64,000 bases of DNA from an uncultured Duncaniella sp. (GCA_910587165.1 CAJUKP010000005.1:27987-91986); one strand, 5' to 3'; shown: positions 51,261 to 60,736, counted from the first letter of the stretch. Notes: generated by a model not told the origin, from the sequence alone. Program-made: numbers and translations.

Positions 51261-51311
51261 AACAGAAAGAGCCGCGACCTGCCAAAGCGAGGTTGCTGCT
51301 CTTTCTGTTTT
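51261..51311. terminator. Bidirectional terminator between the small membrane protein and the L28 operon
   Basis: AACAGAAAGAGC at 51261-51272 pairs with GCTCTTTCTGTT at 51298-51309, and the inner GACCT/AGGTT extends the stem. A-run and T-run sides suit both convergent transcripts. Confidence 0.85.
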
Positions 51312-51354
51312 CTTTATATCTTATGAAACGTTGCGCTACGCAGGGCGGGAATCC

Positions 51355-51504
51355 TTACTTGAGGACGTCCTTCACAGCGTCGTTGGGAACCATCTGTTCC
51401 TGGAAGGTGTATGCACCTGTCTTCGCCGACTTAACGACCTTGATGACCTTGCTGTAGGTGCGGCCTTCTCCTTTTTGCAGAGATGCTACGGTTTTCTTTG
51501 CCAT
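51355..51504 (-). CDS. DUF4295 protein
   Basis: A 49-residue protein, MAKKTVASLQKGEGRTYSKV and onward, ending NDAVKDVLK. This is the short conserved DUF4295 protein that follows rpmB and rpmG in Bacteroidetes; its basic composition and position suggest a ribosome-associated role, not proven. It starts 11 bases after rpmG. Confidence 0.93.
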   Translation of the reverse strand: MAKKTVASLQKGEGRTYSKVIKVVKSAKTGAYTFQEQMVPNDAVKDVLK

Positions 51505-51515
51505 GAGTCAGTGAA

Positions 51516-51704
51516 TTATTTAATTTCTTTGTGAACGGTCACTCTCTTGAGGATGGGGTTGTATTTCTTCAGCTCCAGACGCTCAGTGGTGTTCTTGCGG
51601 TTCTTTGTGGTGATATAACGGGAAGTGCCGGGCATACCGCTTGCTTTGTGCTCGGTGCATTCGAGGATGACCTGAACGCGATTTCCTTTAGCTTTCTTTG
51701 CCAT
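51516..51704 (-). CDS. rpmG: 50S ribosomal protein L33
   Basis: A 62-residue L33: MAKKAKGNRVQVILECTEHK, then SRYITTKNRKNTTERLELKK. The zinc-type cysteine pairs are incomplete (one Cys), so this is the cysteine-free form. It lies 6 bases after rpmB. Confidence 0.96.
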   Translation of the reverse strand: MAKKAKGNRVQVILECTEHKASGMPGTSRYITTKNRKNTTERLELKKYNPILKRVTVHKEIK

Positions 51705-51710
51705 CTTCTA

Positions 51711-51971
51711 TTAAATGATGTCTAAGTATTTGATTTCAGTGATATATCCTTTAGCGGCAGCTTCCTTGATGGCTGCGTCGAGACCCTTCTTGTTGATGGT
51801 GCGGAGGCCGGCGGCCGAGAGGGTCAGGGTGATCCAAGCTTGCTCCTCAACCCAGAAGAATTTCTTGGTGAAGAGATTGACGTCAAACTTGCGCTTGGTG
51901 CGACGCTTGGAGTGCGACACATTGTTGCCCACCATTGCTTTCTTGCCGGTAATCTGACAAACTTTTGACAT
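51711..51971 (-). CDS. rpmB: 50S ribosomal protein L28
   Basis: An 86-residue L28: SKVCQITGKKAMVGNNVSHS, then KRRTKRKFDVNL and LRTINKKGLDAAIK. First gene of the rpmB-rpmG-DUF4295 unit; its promoter lies at 52105-52136. Confidence 0.97.
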   Translation of the reverse strand: MSKVCQITGKKAMVGNNVSHSKRRTKRKFDVNLFTKKFFWVEEQAWITLTLSAAGLRTINKKGLDAAIKEAAAKGYITEIKYLDII

Positions 51972-52104
51972 GGCTGTTGGTTTTTATCTCTTTGTTTTAC
52001 TTGTTTTTATTGACGGGAAGCAGTGGGCTCCATCACACGTCTCATATCACCGCACGGTGCATCTTTTCCGGCAGTTTTCGAGGATGTGCCACAAAACTCG
52101 GCTG

Positions 52105-52136
52105 CAAAGTTAAGTATTTTTCATGGGTTTAGCAAA
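52105..52136 (-). promoter_or_regulatory. Promoter of the rpmB operon
   Basis: On the minus strand TTTG (52136-52133), a 20-base spacer and TAACTTTG (52112-52105) match the Bacteroidetes consensus exactly. The leader to rpmB is about 130 bases and contains no clear protein-binding hairpin. In the 51972-52363 gap this promoter and the two hairpins at 52212-52360 are all I can support. Confidence 0.9.
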
Positions 52137-52211
52137 TGTAATTAACGATTATTTCATGTTAATTACAAAATTTAATATATCACCATCCGGGGAAGGAAGT
52201 TTCTTATCAGA

Positions 52212-52342
52212 AAAAGGATACAGATGGACAAAAGGTCAAAGGAAACAAAATAGTTTTGAGTCAAACTCATCAGACTGATAATATCTGAACACAAAATAAC
52301 AAATATGTTCCTTGTTTACCTTTTGTCCGTCTGTATCCTTTT
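52212..52342. repeat. Long inverted repeat downstream of the GH5 gene
   Basis: The 25-bp arm AAAAGGATACAGATGGACAA at 52212 to 52236 pairs with 52318-52342, with a single C/T difference that is a G-U pair in one strand, around an 81-base loop that may pair further (GGTCAAAGGAAAC/GTTCCTTGTTTACC). The arm resembles that of the 33242-33391 element (TACAGA, GACA, AAGG and AAAC in the same order). Confidence 0.88.
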
Positions 52343-52360
52343 ACCGGGAAATCCCGGTAA
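52341..52360 (-). terminator. Perfect palindromic hairpin after the GH5 gene
   Basis: TTACCGGGA/TCCCGGTAA with a 2-base loop, 4 bases after the stop at 52364 on the minus strand. It is next to the 52212-52342 inverted repeat, so the transcript end may fold into a pair of hairpins. Confidence 0.7.
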
Positions 52361-52363
52361 ATA

Positions 52364-54100
52364 TCAGAATGGGTATTTGCCGTCGGTGGCGCCTTGCATG
52401 ATGGCGTCAATCACGTAGGCGTTGATGGCGGTTCCGTTGTTGCGGTTGATGTCACCGCCGGTCTCCCAATAGAACGGTACACAACCGGAATTCTTGGCCG
52501 TTGTGGTGATGTAGCGGGTCCAGTAGGCGCGGGAGTCCTGCCAACGGGGGAAGTCGATGTCCGTGGCGGTGGATCTGAGGTTCTGCACGGCATACTCACC
52601 CATGATGACGGGTATGCCCTTTGAGACCCAGTTGTCTTTCAAGATCTTGAACTTGCCGTCGATGTAGCTCTCCTCGCCCCATGTACAGTTGCGGTCGGAG
52701 CCTGCGATGTGGAACTGTGATCCCCAATAGTATTTAATGGTGGGAGCCCACTCGCCATCCTTCGCCATGATGGTGAAGTCGGAGGGATCATACATGTGGA
52801 TCTCCACGAGAGCGCGGTCGGCCACCACGTCGGTGGGGAGTCTGAATCCGTTCTTGCCCAGTTCGTCAATCTCTGTACGGGGAGCCTGGTGAATGAGACA
52901 ACGCATGGCATTGTTGCCACCGGTGGCGCGCACGGCGTCGAGGAATGTCTGCTGATACTTCATGATGGCCTCGACAGCTTTTGAATCGGCGCCGTTCTGC
53001 ACACCGGGTTCGTTCATACCGGCGAAAAGAAGCTGCTCACCGTAATGGTTGAGACGGTTGGCGATCTGGGTCCAGTAGTCGGACTGTTTCTTGTTGACAG
53101 CCTCATCATAGCCGTTGGAGCATGACACCTCGAGCCATCCGCCGTCCCAATGGATGTTGACGATAGCAAACATACCTTCGTTGACAATCCAACCCACCAC
53201 TTCGTCCACACGGTCGAGCCATGCGGGGTCGATGGTATTTGTCGCCTTGTCCGATACATGGCTATCCCACGCGCACGGGATGCGCACGGCATTGAAGCCG
53301 AGAGTCTTGAGCCCACTGATGTATTCACGGCTCACTTTGGGATTGCCCCATCCGGTCTCGCCCGAGGGTACTTCCATGGTGTTGCCGATGTTGATACCGG
53401 CTTTCATTCTCGCAGCAAGTTCGGCAGCGGTGCTCTTCATATCCTCGGTCTTCGGGGCCACCTCCTGGGTGAGAGTTACAGCAGCCTTTACGGACGGATC
53501 CTTGCGGAGAGAGATGACAACCTCGGCAGAGCGGGGAGCATCGGTGAAATTGCCTGAATAGCCGAAGCTCACGGCATCTTCCTGCAATGCCCTGCTTTTA
53601 AGCGGCGTGATCCATTCAGGAGCGGAGATATCCACCTCGTCAGTGGCGGCGAAGTTGACAGTGACAGTGCCTCCGGCGGGAACAAGCTGCTCCGAGGGGG
53701 TGACGGAGACAATCTTAACCGTCTCGGCACCATACTGGGTGAGGTTTACAGTGGCCTTGTGGCTGCCGGCAGTCACCTGGATGGAGGCCGTGCGGTGATC
53801 GAAAGTGTCGTTGGCATCACACGTGATGTCGCAAACGAACATCTTGCCGGAGGTGGAGGTGCGCACATCCGAGATATGCACCCACTGGGCATCGGCGGCC
53901 ACCTTGGGTTTTGCCGGGGCGAGTATCGAGAGGGTCTGCGGGGTTGTGCCTGCCACAGCCATCTCGGTCTTGCTCACCTTGAAGTCGCCACCGCCGATTA
54001 TCTCGGGCTTGGCGCGGTTGTCGTCGTCGCTGCACGAGGATGCGGCAAGCACTGCCGATGCTGCGAGGACGAATGATAGTAATGTCTTGCGTATTTTCAT
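52364..54100 (-). CDS. GH5 family beta-glucanase lipoprotein with BACON-like domains
   Basis: A 578-residue protein with a lipoprotein signal ending AASSC (Cys23) and SDDDN after it, which favours display on the cell surface. Two beta domains (about 40-125 and 125-213) of the BACON type precede the GH5 barrel (about 220-560). The general acid/base is E364 in AGMNEPG and the nucleophile E502 in PVIMGEYA; AVRIPCAWDS and IVNIHWDGGW are other family motifs, and H435 (EIHMYD) fits. It should cut beta-1,4-glucan, xyloglucan or a related chain; the subfamily is not certain. It is last in the susC-susD operon and is preceded by two intercistronic hairpins. Confidence 0.9.
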   Translation of the reverse strand: MKIRKTLLSFVLAASAVLAASSCSDDDNRAKPEIIGGGDFKVSKTEMAVAGTTPQTLSILAPAKPKVAADAQWVHISDVRTSTSGKMFVCDITCDANDTFDHRTASIQVTAGSHKATVNLTQYGAETVKIVSVTPSEQLVPAGGTVTVNFAATDEVDISAPEWITPLKSRALQEDAVSFGYSGNFTDAPRSAEVVISLRKDPSVKAAVTLTQEVAPKTEDMKSTAAELAARMKAGINIGNTMEVPSGETGWGNPKVSREYISGLKTLGFNAVRIPCAWDSHVSDKATNTIDPAWLDRVDEVVGWIVNEGMFAIVNIHWDGGWLEVSCSNGYDEAVNKKQSDYWTQIANRLNHYGEQLLFAGMNEPGVQNGADSKAVEAIMKYQQTFLDAVRATGGNNAMRCLIHQAPRTEIDELGKNGFRLPTDVVADRALVEIHMYDPSDFTIMAKDGEWAPTIKYYWGSQFHIAGSDRNCTWGEESYIDGKFKILKDNWVSKGIPVIMGEYAVQNLRSTATDIDFPRWQDSRAYWTRYITTTAKNSGCVPFYWETGGDINRNNGTAINAYVIDAIMQGATDGKYPF

Positions 54101-54129
54101 TGATATTTCTGAGAAATGGTTTCATATAA

Positions 54130-54209
54130 GCCACGCCGTGGGGGTTGGGTGGGTGGGCACGGCGTGGCTGGGATGTCACATCATGCCGGGCTGACCGGCA
54201 TGATGTGAC
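54130..54209. other. Tandem intercistronic hairpins between the surface lipoprotein and GH5 genes
   Basis: A perfect 15-bp stem (54175-54189 with 54195-54209; GTCACATCATGCCGG) lies next to an 11-bp stem (54130-54140 with 54158-54168; GCCACGCCGTG). The minus-strand order is stop at 54236, then the 15-bp hairpin, then the 11-bp hairpin, then GH5 at 54100. Neither has a T-run, so they look like processing or attenuation elements rather than simple terminators. Confidence 0.8.
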
Positions 54210-54235
54210 CGGAAAGGGAATTTAAATCAGTCAGA

Positions 54236-56812
54236 TCACCATTCAACGGTGTTGAAGAGGTGCTTGAAGGAGAACTGCACACGCTGATTCTGCGAGAATC
54301 CGAGTGCGGGCATCACATCACCCGAAGCCTGGCCAAAGGCACAGTTGTCCTTGGTGGCGCCATAGCAGTTCCAGAGTTCGAGACGGTAGGCTCCGCCGTC
54401 GCTTGTGTCGACTACCTTGGATGCGTCGTAGCCTGTGAGCTTATCACCATCCTTGTAGATAGCGTCGAGCTGCGCATGGGTCTGGGGGAAGTAGTTGAAC
54501 AGATCATTGACCTGCACGAAGCTCATGATGGTACCTGCGGCGTAGTCAAGGTCACCGGCGGGGAGATTGATGTCAAACGAAGAGTCGGAGAAAGCCAACT
54601 TGTTGGCTCCGTCAACAACAACGCTGAAAGTCGCGCCCTGATTGTAGTCCCATGAGCCGCCCCAATCCTTATTGATGGAGATCCACATAGGAGTGAAAAC
54701 GGGCTCGCGGATGATGACCACGTCGAGCTCAAGTGAGGAATTGAACGAGAACGCGGGATCGCTGCCGGCATTGGTGGCGGTGCTGAAGGGGGACTCGATC
54801 ACGGCTCCGTCCTTTGAGCCCTTGCCGTAGATATTGAACATCTCCACACGGAAGTTGCCGTTGTCCTCGATGTCGCCATAGAAGAACTTGTTGGCATCAT
54901 ACTTCATGGAAGATCCATCGAGACGGATGTCCTTGATGGCCACAATCGAGTTGGGATATGCGGCGCGGAGTCCCATCACGTCGAGATTGATGATCATGGC
55001 TCCGTTGAGAGCGGCGTTGTAGGTCAAGGTGTGGACACCGTCAAGCTCATCGGGGAGAAGAGTGGCGAGAGTCTCAGCCCAGTTGTTGTTCCAGTCGGGA
55101 CCCACAGCACAGAGATTGATGGCAAAGCCATACTTCTTGTTGGCGGGGATCATGTTGATGGAAATGGTGGCAGGCTCGCTGTCGCGGAAGTAACCGAACT
55201 GAGCCTTGTCAGCTGTGAGCGAGAGAATCTTGATCTCATTCCTGCGGTTCTGGATGGCAGTGGCATCGTAGGCGGTGGGAACGAGGAGGTCAATTGTGGA
55301 AGTGATGGTCTTCGCGGCCTCGTCGATAGTATAGGTGCCGCTCTGCTCAGTGCCATCGGCATACTTGACAGTGACGGTGCCGTCGGCGTTGAGAGTCATC
55401 GAACCGTTGCAGTCGCCGAAAGCCCATGTGTTGTTCTTGTCGGCATCCCAGCACCATACATCACCGATGACAGGCTCGCCGTTGGTGACGGTGCGCCATG
55501 AATCATCTGTACCGTAGAACCATACGGGTCCGTTGAACATGAGACATTCGCCATTGTTATAGTCGATCTCCCAAGTCTTGAAGAGAAGTTCCTTCTCGAA
55601 GGGAACATTGCGGGCCACAGATACGGGGCGTACAGAGAGAGCCTCGTAGACGGGAGTGGTGGTGCGTGAGGCACCGGCGGAAGCGAAGCGGTAGGAAACG
55701 GCAAACTTCTCGTCAGAGGGGTTGGCCGAACCGGTGGCGTAACGGCCCTCGATACCGGCGGAGGTCACGTCGTTGATGGTACGCGAACCGGCGGCAGGGA
55801 GGAAGATGGAGTTGCCGTTGGGGCCTGTGAGGCGGAAACCGGCCACACCGTCCACCTCGGTCCATTCGCGCGAGCAGCTGTTGAAGAGCTCCTCGAACTC
55901 AGCGGCGGTGGGGAGAGTAACCTTGCCACCCCATGCGGCGTTGGCCATATCAGATGCGGTCTTGTAGATGTCGCCAGAGGCATAATCGGCCATGTCGATG
56001 GTGTTTTTCACACCGGTCACGTCACCGTAGCCGAAGAGGCCACCGGCTTCGGTCTCGGAAGCGGCACCGACGTTGTAGCGTGCCCACTTGACGGAGAGGC
56101 CAAGGTCAACGAGGTCGTTGTCAAGGTCGAAATCGTATGAAGCAGTGCTGAACGACTTCACATCGCCATAGACGATACCACTGCCGAGGTCGGCATAACC
56201 GGCATAATAATATGTGGTAGCGGGAGCGAGGTTGGCGAGAGAAGTGGAGAGGCCGGAAGCGAAGGGGACAATCAGACCTGAACGCACAGCCTCGACATCG
56301 TCGGAAGCGGCGATCACAATACCGTAAGCAGCATCGGAGGGAGCTCCGGTGACACTCATGCCAAGGGTGGCACCGTTGAAGGTGACAGCCTCGGGAGCGG
56401 AGGTGGTGATCTGGGTGTCGGTGGTGATGAGGCTCTTGACCTCACCGGCGTAGGTGACACGCTTGCCGAGAGTCACCACAGCCTGATAGTAGATCACGGT
56501 ATTGTCGGTCAGGCCGGTCAGCTCGGCGGTGAGATTCTCACCGTCAACCAACGCCGGGACACTCTCGTTGAGATTATCCTCGGTGTAACCATAGTTGAAC
56601 CCTGCGGTATAGGCAGCCGCTCCGGCACCACCCAGCCCCTTCACGGTGGCATGGAGAGTGGCGGTTGTGGCGGTCACGTCGGCCGAGCCGGTGACTACTG
56701 AATCCTCGCTGAGAATCGGGTCGGTGAAGATGTTGTAGTCATCGTCGTCGTTACATGAGGCGAGAATCAGCCCCATGAACAATGACATGAATAAAAATAT
56801 TTTGGTTTTCAT
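54236..56812 (-). CDS. Surface lipoprotein with Ig-like, FISUMP-like and C-terminal glycan-binding regions
   Basis: An 858-residue protein with a lipoprotein signal ending ILASC, then NDDDDY. Residues about 35-225 form two FN3-like domains (SVVTGSADVTATTATLHATV and AVTFNGATLGMSVTGAPSDA). Residues about 232-405 resemble a FISUMP domain (VDLGLSVKWARYNVGA; WGGKVTLPTAAEFEELF; PNGNSIFLPAAGSR). The C-terminal half includes a lipocalin-like strand pattern and beta-sandwich segments. It sits at the SGBP position in the locus and could bind the polysaccharide before cleavage. The role is inferred from position; the fold assignments are by motif only. Confidence 0.7.
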   Translation of the reverse strand: MKTKIFLFMSLFMGLILASCNDDDDYNIFTDPILSEDSVVTGSADVTATTATLHATVKGLGGAGAAAYTAGFNYGYTEDNLNESVPALVDGENLTAELTGLTDNTVIYYQAVVTLGKRVTYAGEVKSLITTDTQITTSAPEAVTFNGATLGMSVTGAPSDAAYGIVIAASDDVEAVRSGLIVPFASGLSTSLANLAPATTYYYAGYADLGSGIVYGDVKSFSTASYDFDLDNDLVDLGLSVKWARYNVGAASETEAGGLFGYGDVTGVKNTIDMADYASGDIYKTASDMANAAWGGKVTLPTAAEFEELFNSCSREWTEVDGVAGFRLTGPNGNSIFLPAAGSRTINDVTSAGIEGRYATGSANPSDEKFAVSYRFASAGASRTTTPVYEALSVRPVSVARNVPFEKELLFKTWEIDYNNGECLMFNGPVWFYGTDDSWRTVTNGEPVIGDVWCWDADKNNTWAFGDCNGSMTLNADGTVTVKYADGTEQSGTYTIDEAAKTITSTIDLLVPTAYDATAIQNRRNEIKILSLTADKAQFGYFRDSEPATISINMIPANKKYGFAINLCAVGPDWNNNWAETLATLLPDELDGVHTLTYNAALNGAMIINLDVMGLRAAYPNSIVAIKDIRLDGSSMKYDANKFFYGDIEDNGNFRVEMFNIYGKGSKDGAVIESPFSTATNAGSDPAFSFNSSLELDVVIIREPVFTPMWISINKDWGGSWDYNQGATFSVVVDGANKLAFSDSSFDINLPAGDLDYAAGTIMSFVQVNDLFNYFPQTHAQLDAIYKDGDKLTGYDASKVVDTSDGGAYRLELWNCYGATKDNCAFGQASGDVMPALGFSQNQRVQFSFKHLFNTVEW

Positions 56813-56839
56813 TTTCTGTGATAAGGTTGGAACGGTGTA

Positions 56840-58780
56840 TTACTCGATGGTGACAGAAGTGATGTTGACAGAAGCACCGGAGATGTCATTGGAAGTCGCG
56901 GTACCGTCGAGGTCGATGGAGATCTCTATAGCATCGCTTCCGTAGAAATTGTAGGTAGAGCCTGTCTCGTTGGTGAAGGTGAGCTCGGTCTCGCCGGTGG
57001 TGTTGAGGTCAGTGACGAAAGGAGAGGCAGCGTATGCGGCGGCATCCCATCCGTAAGCATTGGCGTTCTGGGCACAGAGTACGGCCTTGGGAGTCGAGAT
57101 CCAGTCGATGCCCGAGATGGTGAATCTCACCTTGATGGTCTGACCTTTCTTGAGCTTGAGCTTGGTGGGGTCGATGGCGAACGCGCTGTCATCCTTGCCT
57201 GCCCAGGGGTTGTAGAGCATCACGCGGATATACTTGTCAGCGTTGACATAGAACAGGTCGTTGGCCGGGATATTGGCATTGTTGACAGCAAGCACCAGCG
57301 GACCGCTCTGTCCACCCGAGATGGGCTTGATGGTCATCTTGGCACAGAGATATTTGTTCCAAGCGCCGGTAGCGTCCTTCTCGACGGGGATACCGAACAC
57401 TACCTCATTGTCGTCTGCCGAACACTTCATGACAGTGAACTCAGTGCCCTTTATGGCTACGTTGCCGGTGGAGAGGAGTGTGATCTCCTTGTCAAAGATG
57501 ATCTTGTTTCCGGAAATGGTGAAACCGGCCGCATCGCCACCTTCGGCGCTCTCGAGCTCAGCCTTGCCGGACTTGTTGAGAGTGAGGGCGAAATCACCGG
57601 CACCTCCATAGACGGGAGCCCATGATGATCCGTAACCGCCGATCCATTCCCATTCACCGGAAGCACCGTTCCACCAGATGAGGTCGTAAGGAGTCTCCTC
57701 GTCAAGGAGAAGGGTGGTCTTGGTGGCTACGTATGAGGCATCGTCGCCGGAGATTGTGAAGAGCTCAGTGGCCAGATCGTCATATTTGGGCTCGACCACG
57801 GGTTTGGTCTCCACGAATTCGGGACCTTCGGCGGGAATCTCCACTTTACCGTCGCGCACATCCTTGGCCACGAAGTTCCAGACGATCCACCAGGGGCCCT
57901 CGTCATTGGTACGCATAGTGGCGATCTGGAGCACGTAGGGGTTGACGGTGAGAATCTTCAGATCCTGCGAATAATTGGCACATACGTTGTCGCCCCATGC
58001 GGCGTGGAGCATCTCACAGTCATTGAAGGAGATGACGGGACGTTTGGAATCTGCAGTGTTGAGATTGAAGCCTCCTGTGACGGTGGTCACACCGTTGGCA
58101 TCAACCCTCTTGATCTCGGCCACACAACCCTTGGCAGCGTCAAGGCTGAGGGTCATCTCGGAGTCAAGGTAGGGATCGGTTGCGGGGATAAGCCAGTCCT
58201 GGAATCCGGGATCCCAGTTGTAGTTCCAGTTGTCAAGAGTGATATCTGTGATATTGGATCCGTCATTGAGCACATCATCGGGGTTCATGTAGCCCACCAC
58301 GGCGGTACCCTTGTAGGGGAGATATGCCATGTCCATGGGCACCCATGTCTTGGGATTGCCCACGCCGTTCTCGTCGACACCACCTGCGAGGTCGGTCCAG
58401 ATCGCATCTGAGAGGGCCTCGAACTTGTTTGTCTCGAGAGTGAATGTATAGGGCTCGCCCCATACGAGTCCGGCACCTGTGGTGACACCGAAACGGACGG
58501 TGTACTCACCGGCAAACGGGAGAGTCATGGTGATCTCGGAAGCCTGCGAGCGACCCTGGGGAGTTTCCCAGCATGGAGTCGCGCCCTTCACGAGCGATTT
58601 GAGATGGATGACGTTGGGATCGTTCTTGTCGGCTTCCACCGAATAAGCCACATCCTTCACAAGCTCTTCCGAGGAAATGCTTGGAGCCGGTGTGTCTTTA
58701 TCCTCCGGGCTACAGGCGACAAATGCGGGAACCGATGCGCCGAGAGCCAGGGCTACGAATAAATTAATTGCTTTTTTCAT
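56840..58780 (-). CDS. Surface lipoprotein, probable glycan-binding protein of the PUL
   Basis: A 646-residue protein with a lipoprotein signal ending FVAC, followed by SPEDKDTP. The first domain (about 35-130) is PKD- or Ig-like (GEYTVRFGVTTGAGLVWGEP). The remainder is beta-rich with many tryptophans (NWNYNWDPGFQDWLIP; YDLIWWNGASGEWEWIGGYG), as expected for carbohydrate contacts. Between it and the SusD gene is 264 bases with no clear gene; a small hairpin CCGGCG/CGCCGG lies at 58841-58862. It resembles SusE/F-type surface glycan-binding proteins by position; the ligand is unknown. Confidence 0.7.
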   Translation of the reverse strand: MKKAINLFVALALGASVPAFVACSPEDKDTPAPSISSEELVKDVAYSVEADKNDPNVIHLKSLVKGATPCWETPQGRSQASEITMTLPFAGEYTVRFGVTTGAGLVWGEPYTFTLETNKFEALSDAIWTDLAGGVDENGVGNPKTWVPMDMAYLPYKGTAVVGYMNPDDVLNDGSNITDITLDNWNYNWDPGFQDWLIPATDPYLDSEMTLSLDAAKGCVAEIKRVDANGVTTVTGGFNLNTADSKRPVISFNDCEMLHAAWGDNVCANYSQDLKILTVNPYVLQIATMRTNDEGPWWIVWNFVAKDVRDGKVEIPAEGPEFVETKPVVEPKYDDLATELFTISGDDASYVATKTTLLLDEETPYDLIWWNGASGEWEWIGGYGSSWAPVYGGAGDFALTLNKSGKAELESAEGGDAAGFTISGNKIIFDKEITLLSTGNVAIKGTEFTVMKCSADDNEVVFGIPVEKDATGAWNKYLCAKMTIKPISGGQSGPLVLAVNNANIPANDLFYVNADKYIRVMLYNPWAGKDDSAFAIDPTKLKLKKGQTIKVRFTISGIDWISTPKAVLCAQNANAYGWDAAAYAASPFVTDLNTTGETELTFTNETGSTYNFYGSDAIEISIDLDGTATSNDISGASVNITSVTIE

Positions 58781-59044
58781 TGATTGGTGAAAAATTGGAG
58801 AGATAAGTTAAGACATTTGGTTTTTGTTAGGCGGTGACTACCGGCGGGAGGGGAAGCGCCGGACAGTGAGGTAGACGCATGGACTGACGTGTGTGCATAT
58901 TACACAACGGAAGTTTACGTCCAAAATTATCTATCATGTTATGATTTAACATTTTATAATAAATAAAATATCCTGTCCGGCACCTTCTCCGCGACGGTTG
59001 AGTCCCGTGTCTAATGATTTAGAGATTGTTTAAAAACAACCTCT

Positions 59045-60736
59045 TTATTTCCAGCCGTCGTTCTGCTTGAGCACACCGTTGGAGAGTGTGATCTGATCCT
59101 GCGGAATCTGCTGGAGGCCCTTTGTGGCGATGATTTTCGCGCGGTCGTAGGTATTGATGGTCTCGGCACCTCCGTTCCAGATTTTGCCACCGGACGCACA
59201 CACGGCATCAGCCATCACATCGACACCCTGACGCAGGAGGTCCCAGTAGCGGAGGCCTTCGAAAGCGAGCTCGCGGGCGCGCTCGTTCATGATGTTCTCC
59301 TTTGTGAGCGACACATCGCCGAGACCTGCACGGCGGCGCACATCGTTGAGATAGGTGGCACCCTGGGGCGCACCGAGCTCGGCGGCCATGAGGAGCACGT
59401 CGGCATAGCGCATGATGACATACTGCTCGGGGTTGTTGATCATGAAGTCAAGCGTACCCTCTGAGTTGGCGAAGGGTGAACCGTTACCGTAGATCATGGG
59501 GGTGTATTTCTTGTTGGAGTAGCCGGTGTAGTTACGCCAGTCGAGATAGCAGGCCTCGAACGAGGGTTTTGCCGCGATGCCCTCACCTTCCATGTCGATC
59601 ACGGAAGGCACGAGACGCTTGTCGCCGTTCTCGTAGCCATCGACAAAAGTCTGGGTGACTGTGCAGACACCCCATCCCTTGCCGTAGGGGGGACAATCGT
59701 TGAAGTTACGCATACCCATGTTGACAATCAAACGATTGGATGCCTGAAGGGCATAATCAGTATTACCACTGGGGTAATTATAGGTGGGGAAGAACTTCAT
59801 GGCAAGGATAACCTCCTTGTTGGCATCGCCTGCGTAGGAAGAACCTTCGGCCCATCCCAACTCGCCGGGTATGGGCACGAGGGATGCTGCAGGCCAGAGA
59901 TCCTTGTATTCGTCAAGCAGGTCAAATTTCTGCGATGAGATGACATCGGTCACAGCCGCGAGAGCATCGGCCTTGCTGACCGCACCTATGGTCTGGCCCT
60001 CGGCGGTGGTGAAACCGGGCTCCTTGCCGTAATAGCCGCTGTAATACAGATAGGCGCGGGCGAGGATAGCCTCGGCGGCATATCTGGTGATACGGCCATG
60101 CTGGTCGGTGGAGATATTGGCATCGGCGGGAATGTTGTCGATGGCAAACTTGAGATCCTCGAAGATCCAGGCATACACCTCGGCGGGGTCGGCCTGCTCA
60201 CGGTTTTCGGTGGAGGGTTCGAGGAAAAGGGGGATATTGCCCCACAGACGCACCATGTCGAAATACATGATGGCGCGTATGGCGCGGGCCTCGCCTAAAT
60301 AGAGACCTTTGTTGTATTCGCTCAGCCAATTGATGTCCTCGGCACGTGTGATGAGCTCATTGCAGCGGTAGACACCGGCATAGTAGAGTTTCCAATCGTA
60401 GGTGTAGATGGTCATGTTTCCGGGACCGTAGGAGAGGTCGAAATGGTCAACCACAACGTTGGCCGAACCGTCGCCCATACCGCCGCCGGCGAGAGTCTCG
60501 TCGGAAAGGATGTTGGATGCGATGAGGAATGTCAGAGGACCGTCGGTGGACATGACACGACGCCAGCCGTCGTAGCATCCGAGAAGCGCGCGCCATGCGT
60601 CCTGCTCGGTCTTGTAGAAGTTCTCGGTGTTCGATTCGGTCTTCGACGTAACGTCAAGGAAGCTCTCCGAGCATGAAGTCATGCCCAGGAAACCGACCAG
60701 GCCGAGTGCGAGTATGGTGGATTTATATTTGTTCAT
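59045..60736 (-). CDS. susD: SusD/RagB-family starch-binding-like lipoprotein
   Basis: Reading from ATG 60736 gives 563 residues; an upstream ATG at 60757 adds seven. The signal ends LGMTSC. The SusD N-terminal signature (SFLDVTSKTESNTENFYKTE; DAWRALLGCYDGWR) and TPR-like helices (LGEARAIRAIMYFDMVRLWG) are clear, as is the C-terminal YLNDVRRRAGLG and ERARELAFEGLRYWDLLRQG. SusD covers the SusC pore and captures oligosaccharide. It lies 42 bases after the SusC stop. Confidence 0.95.
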   Translation of the reverse strand: MNKYKSTILALGLVGFLGMTSCSESFLDVTSKTESNTENFYKTEQDAWRALLGCYDGWRRVMSTDGPLTFLIASNILSDETLAGGGMGDGSANVVVDHFDLSYGPGNMTIYTYDWKLYYAGVYRCNELITRAEDINWLSEYNKGLYLGEARAIRAIMYFDMVRLWGNIPLFLEPSTENREQADPAEVYAWIFEDLKFAIDNIPADANISTDQHGRITRYAAEAILARAYLYYSGYYGKEPGFTTAEGQTIGAVSKADALAAVTDVISSQKFDLLDEYKDLWPAASLVPIPGELGWAEGSSYAGDANKEVILAMKFFPTYNYPSGNTDYALQASNRLIVNMGMRNFNDCPPYGKGWGVCTVTQTFVDGYENGDKRLVPSVIDMEGEGIAAKPSFEACYLDWRNYTGYSNKKYTPMIYGNGSPFANSEGTLDFMINNPEQYVIMRYADVLLMAAELGAPQGATYLNDVRRRAGLGDVSLTKENIMNERARELAFEGLRYWDLLRQGVDVMADAVCASGGKIWNGGAETINTYDRAKIIATKGLQQIPQDQITLSNGVLKQNDGWK

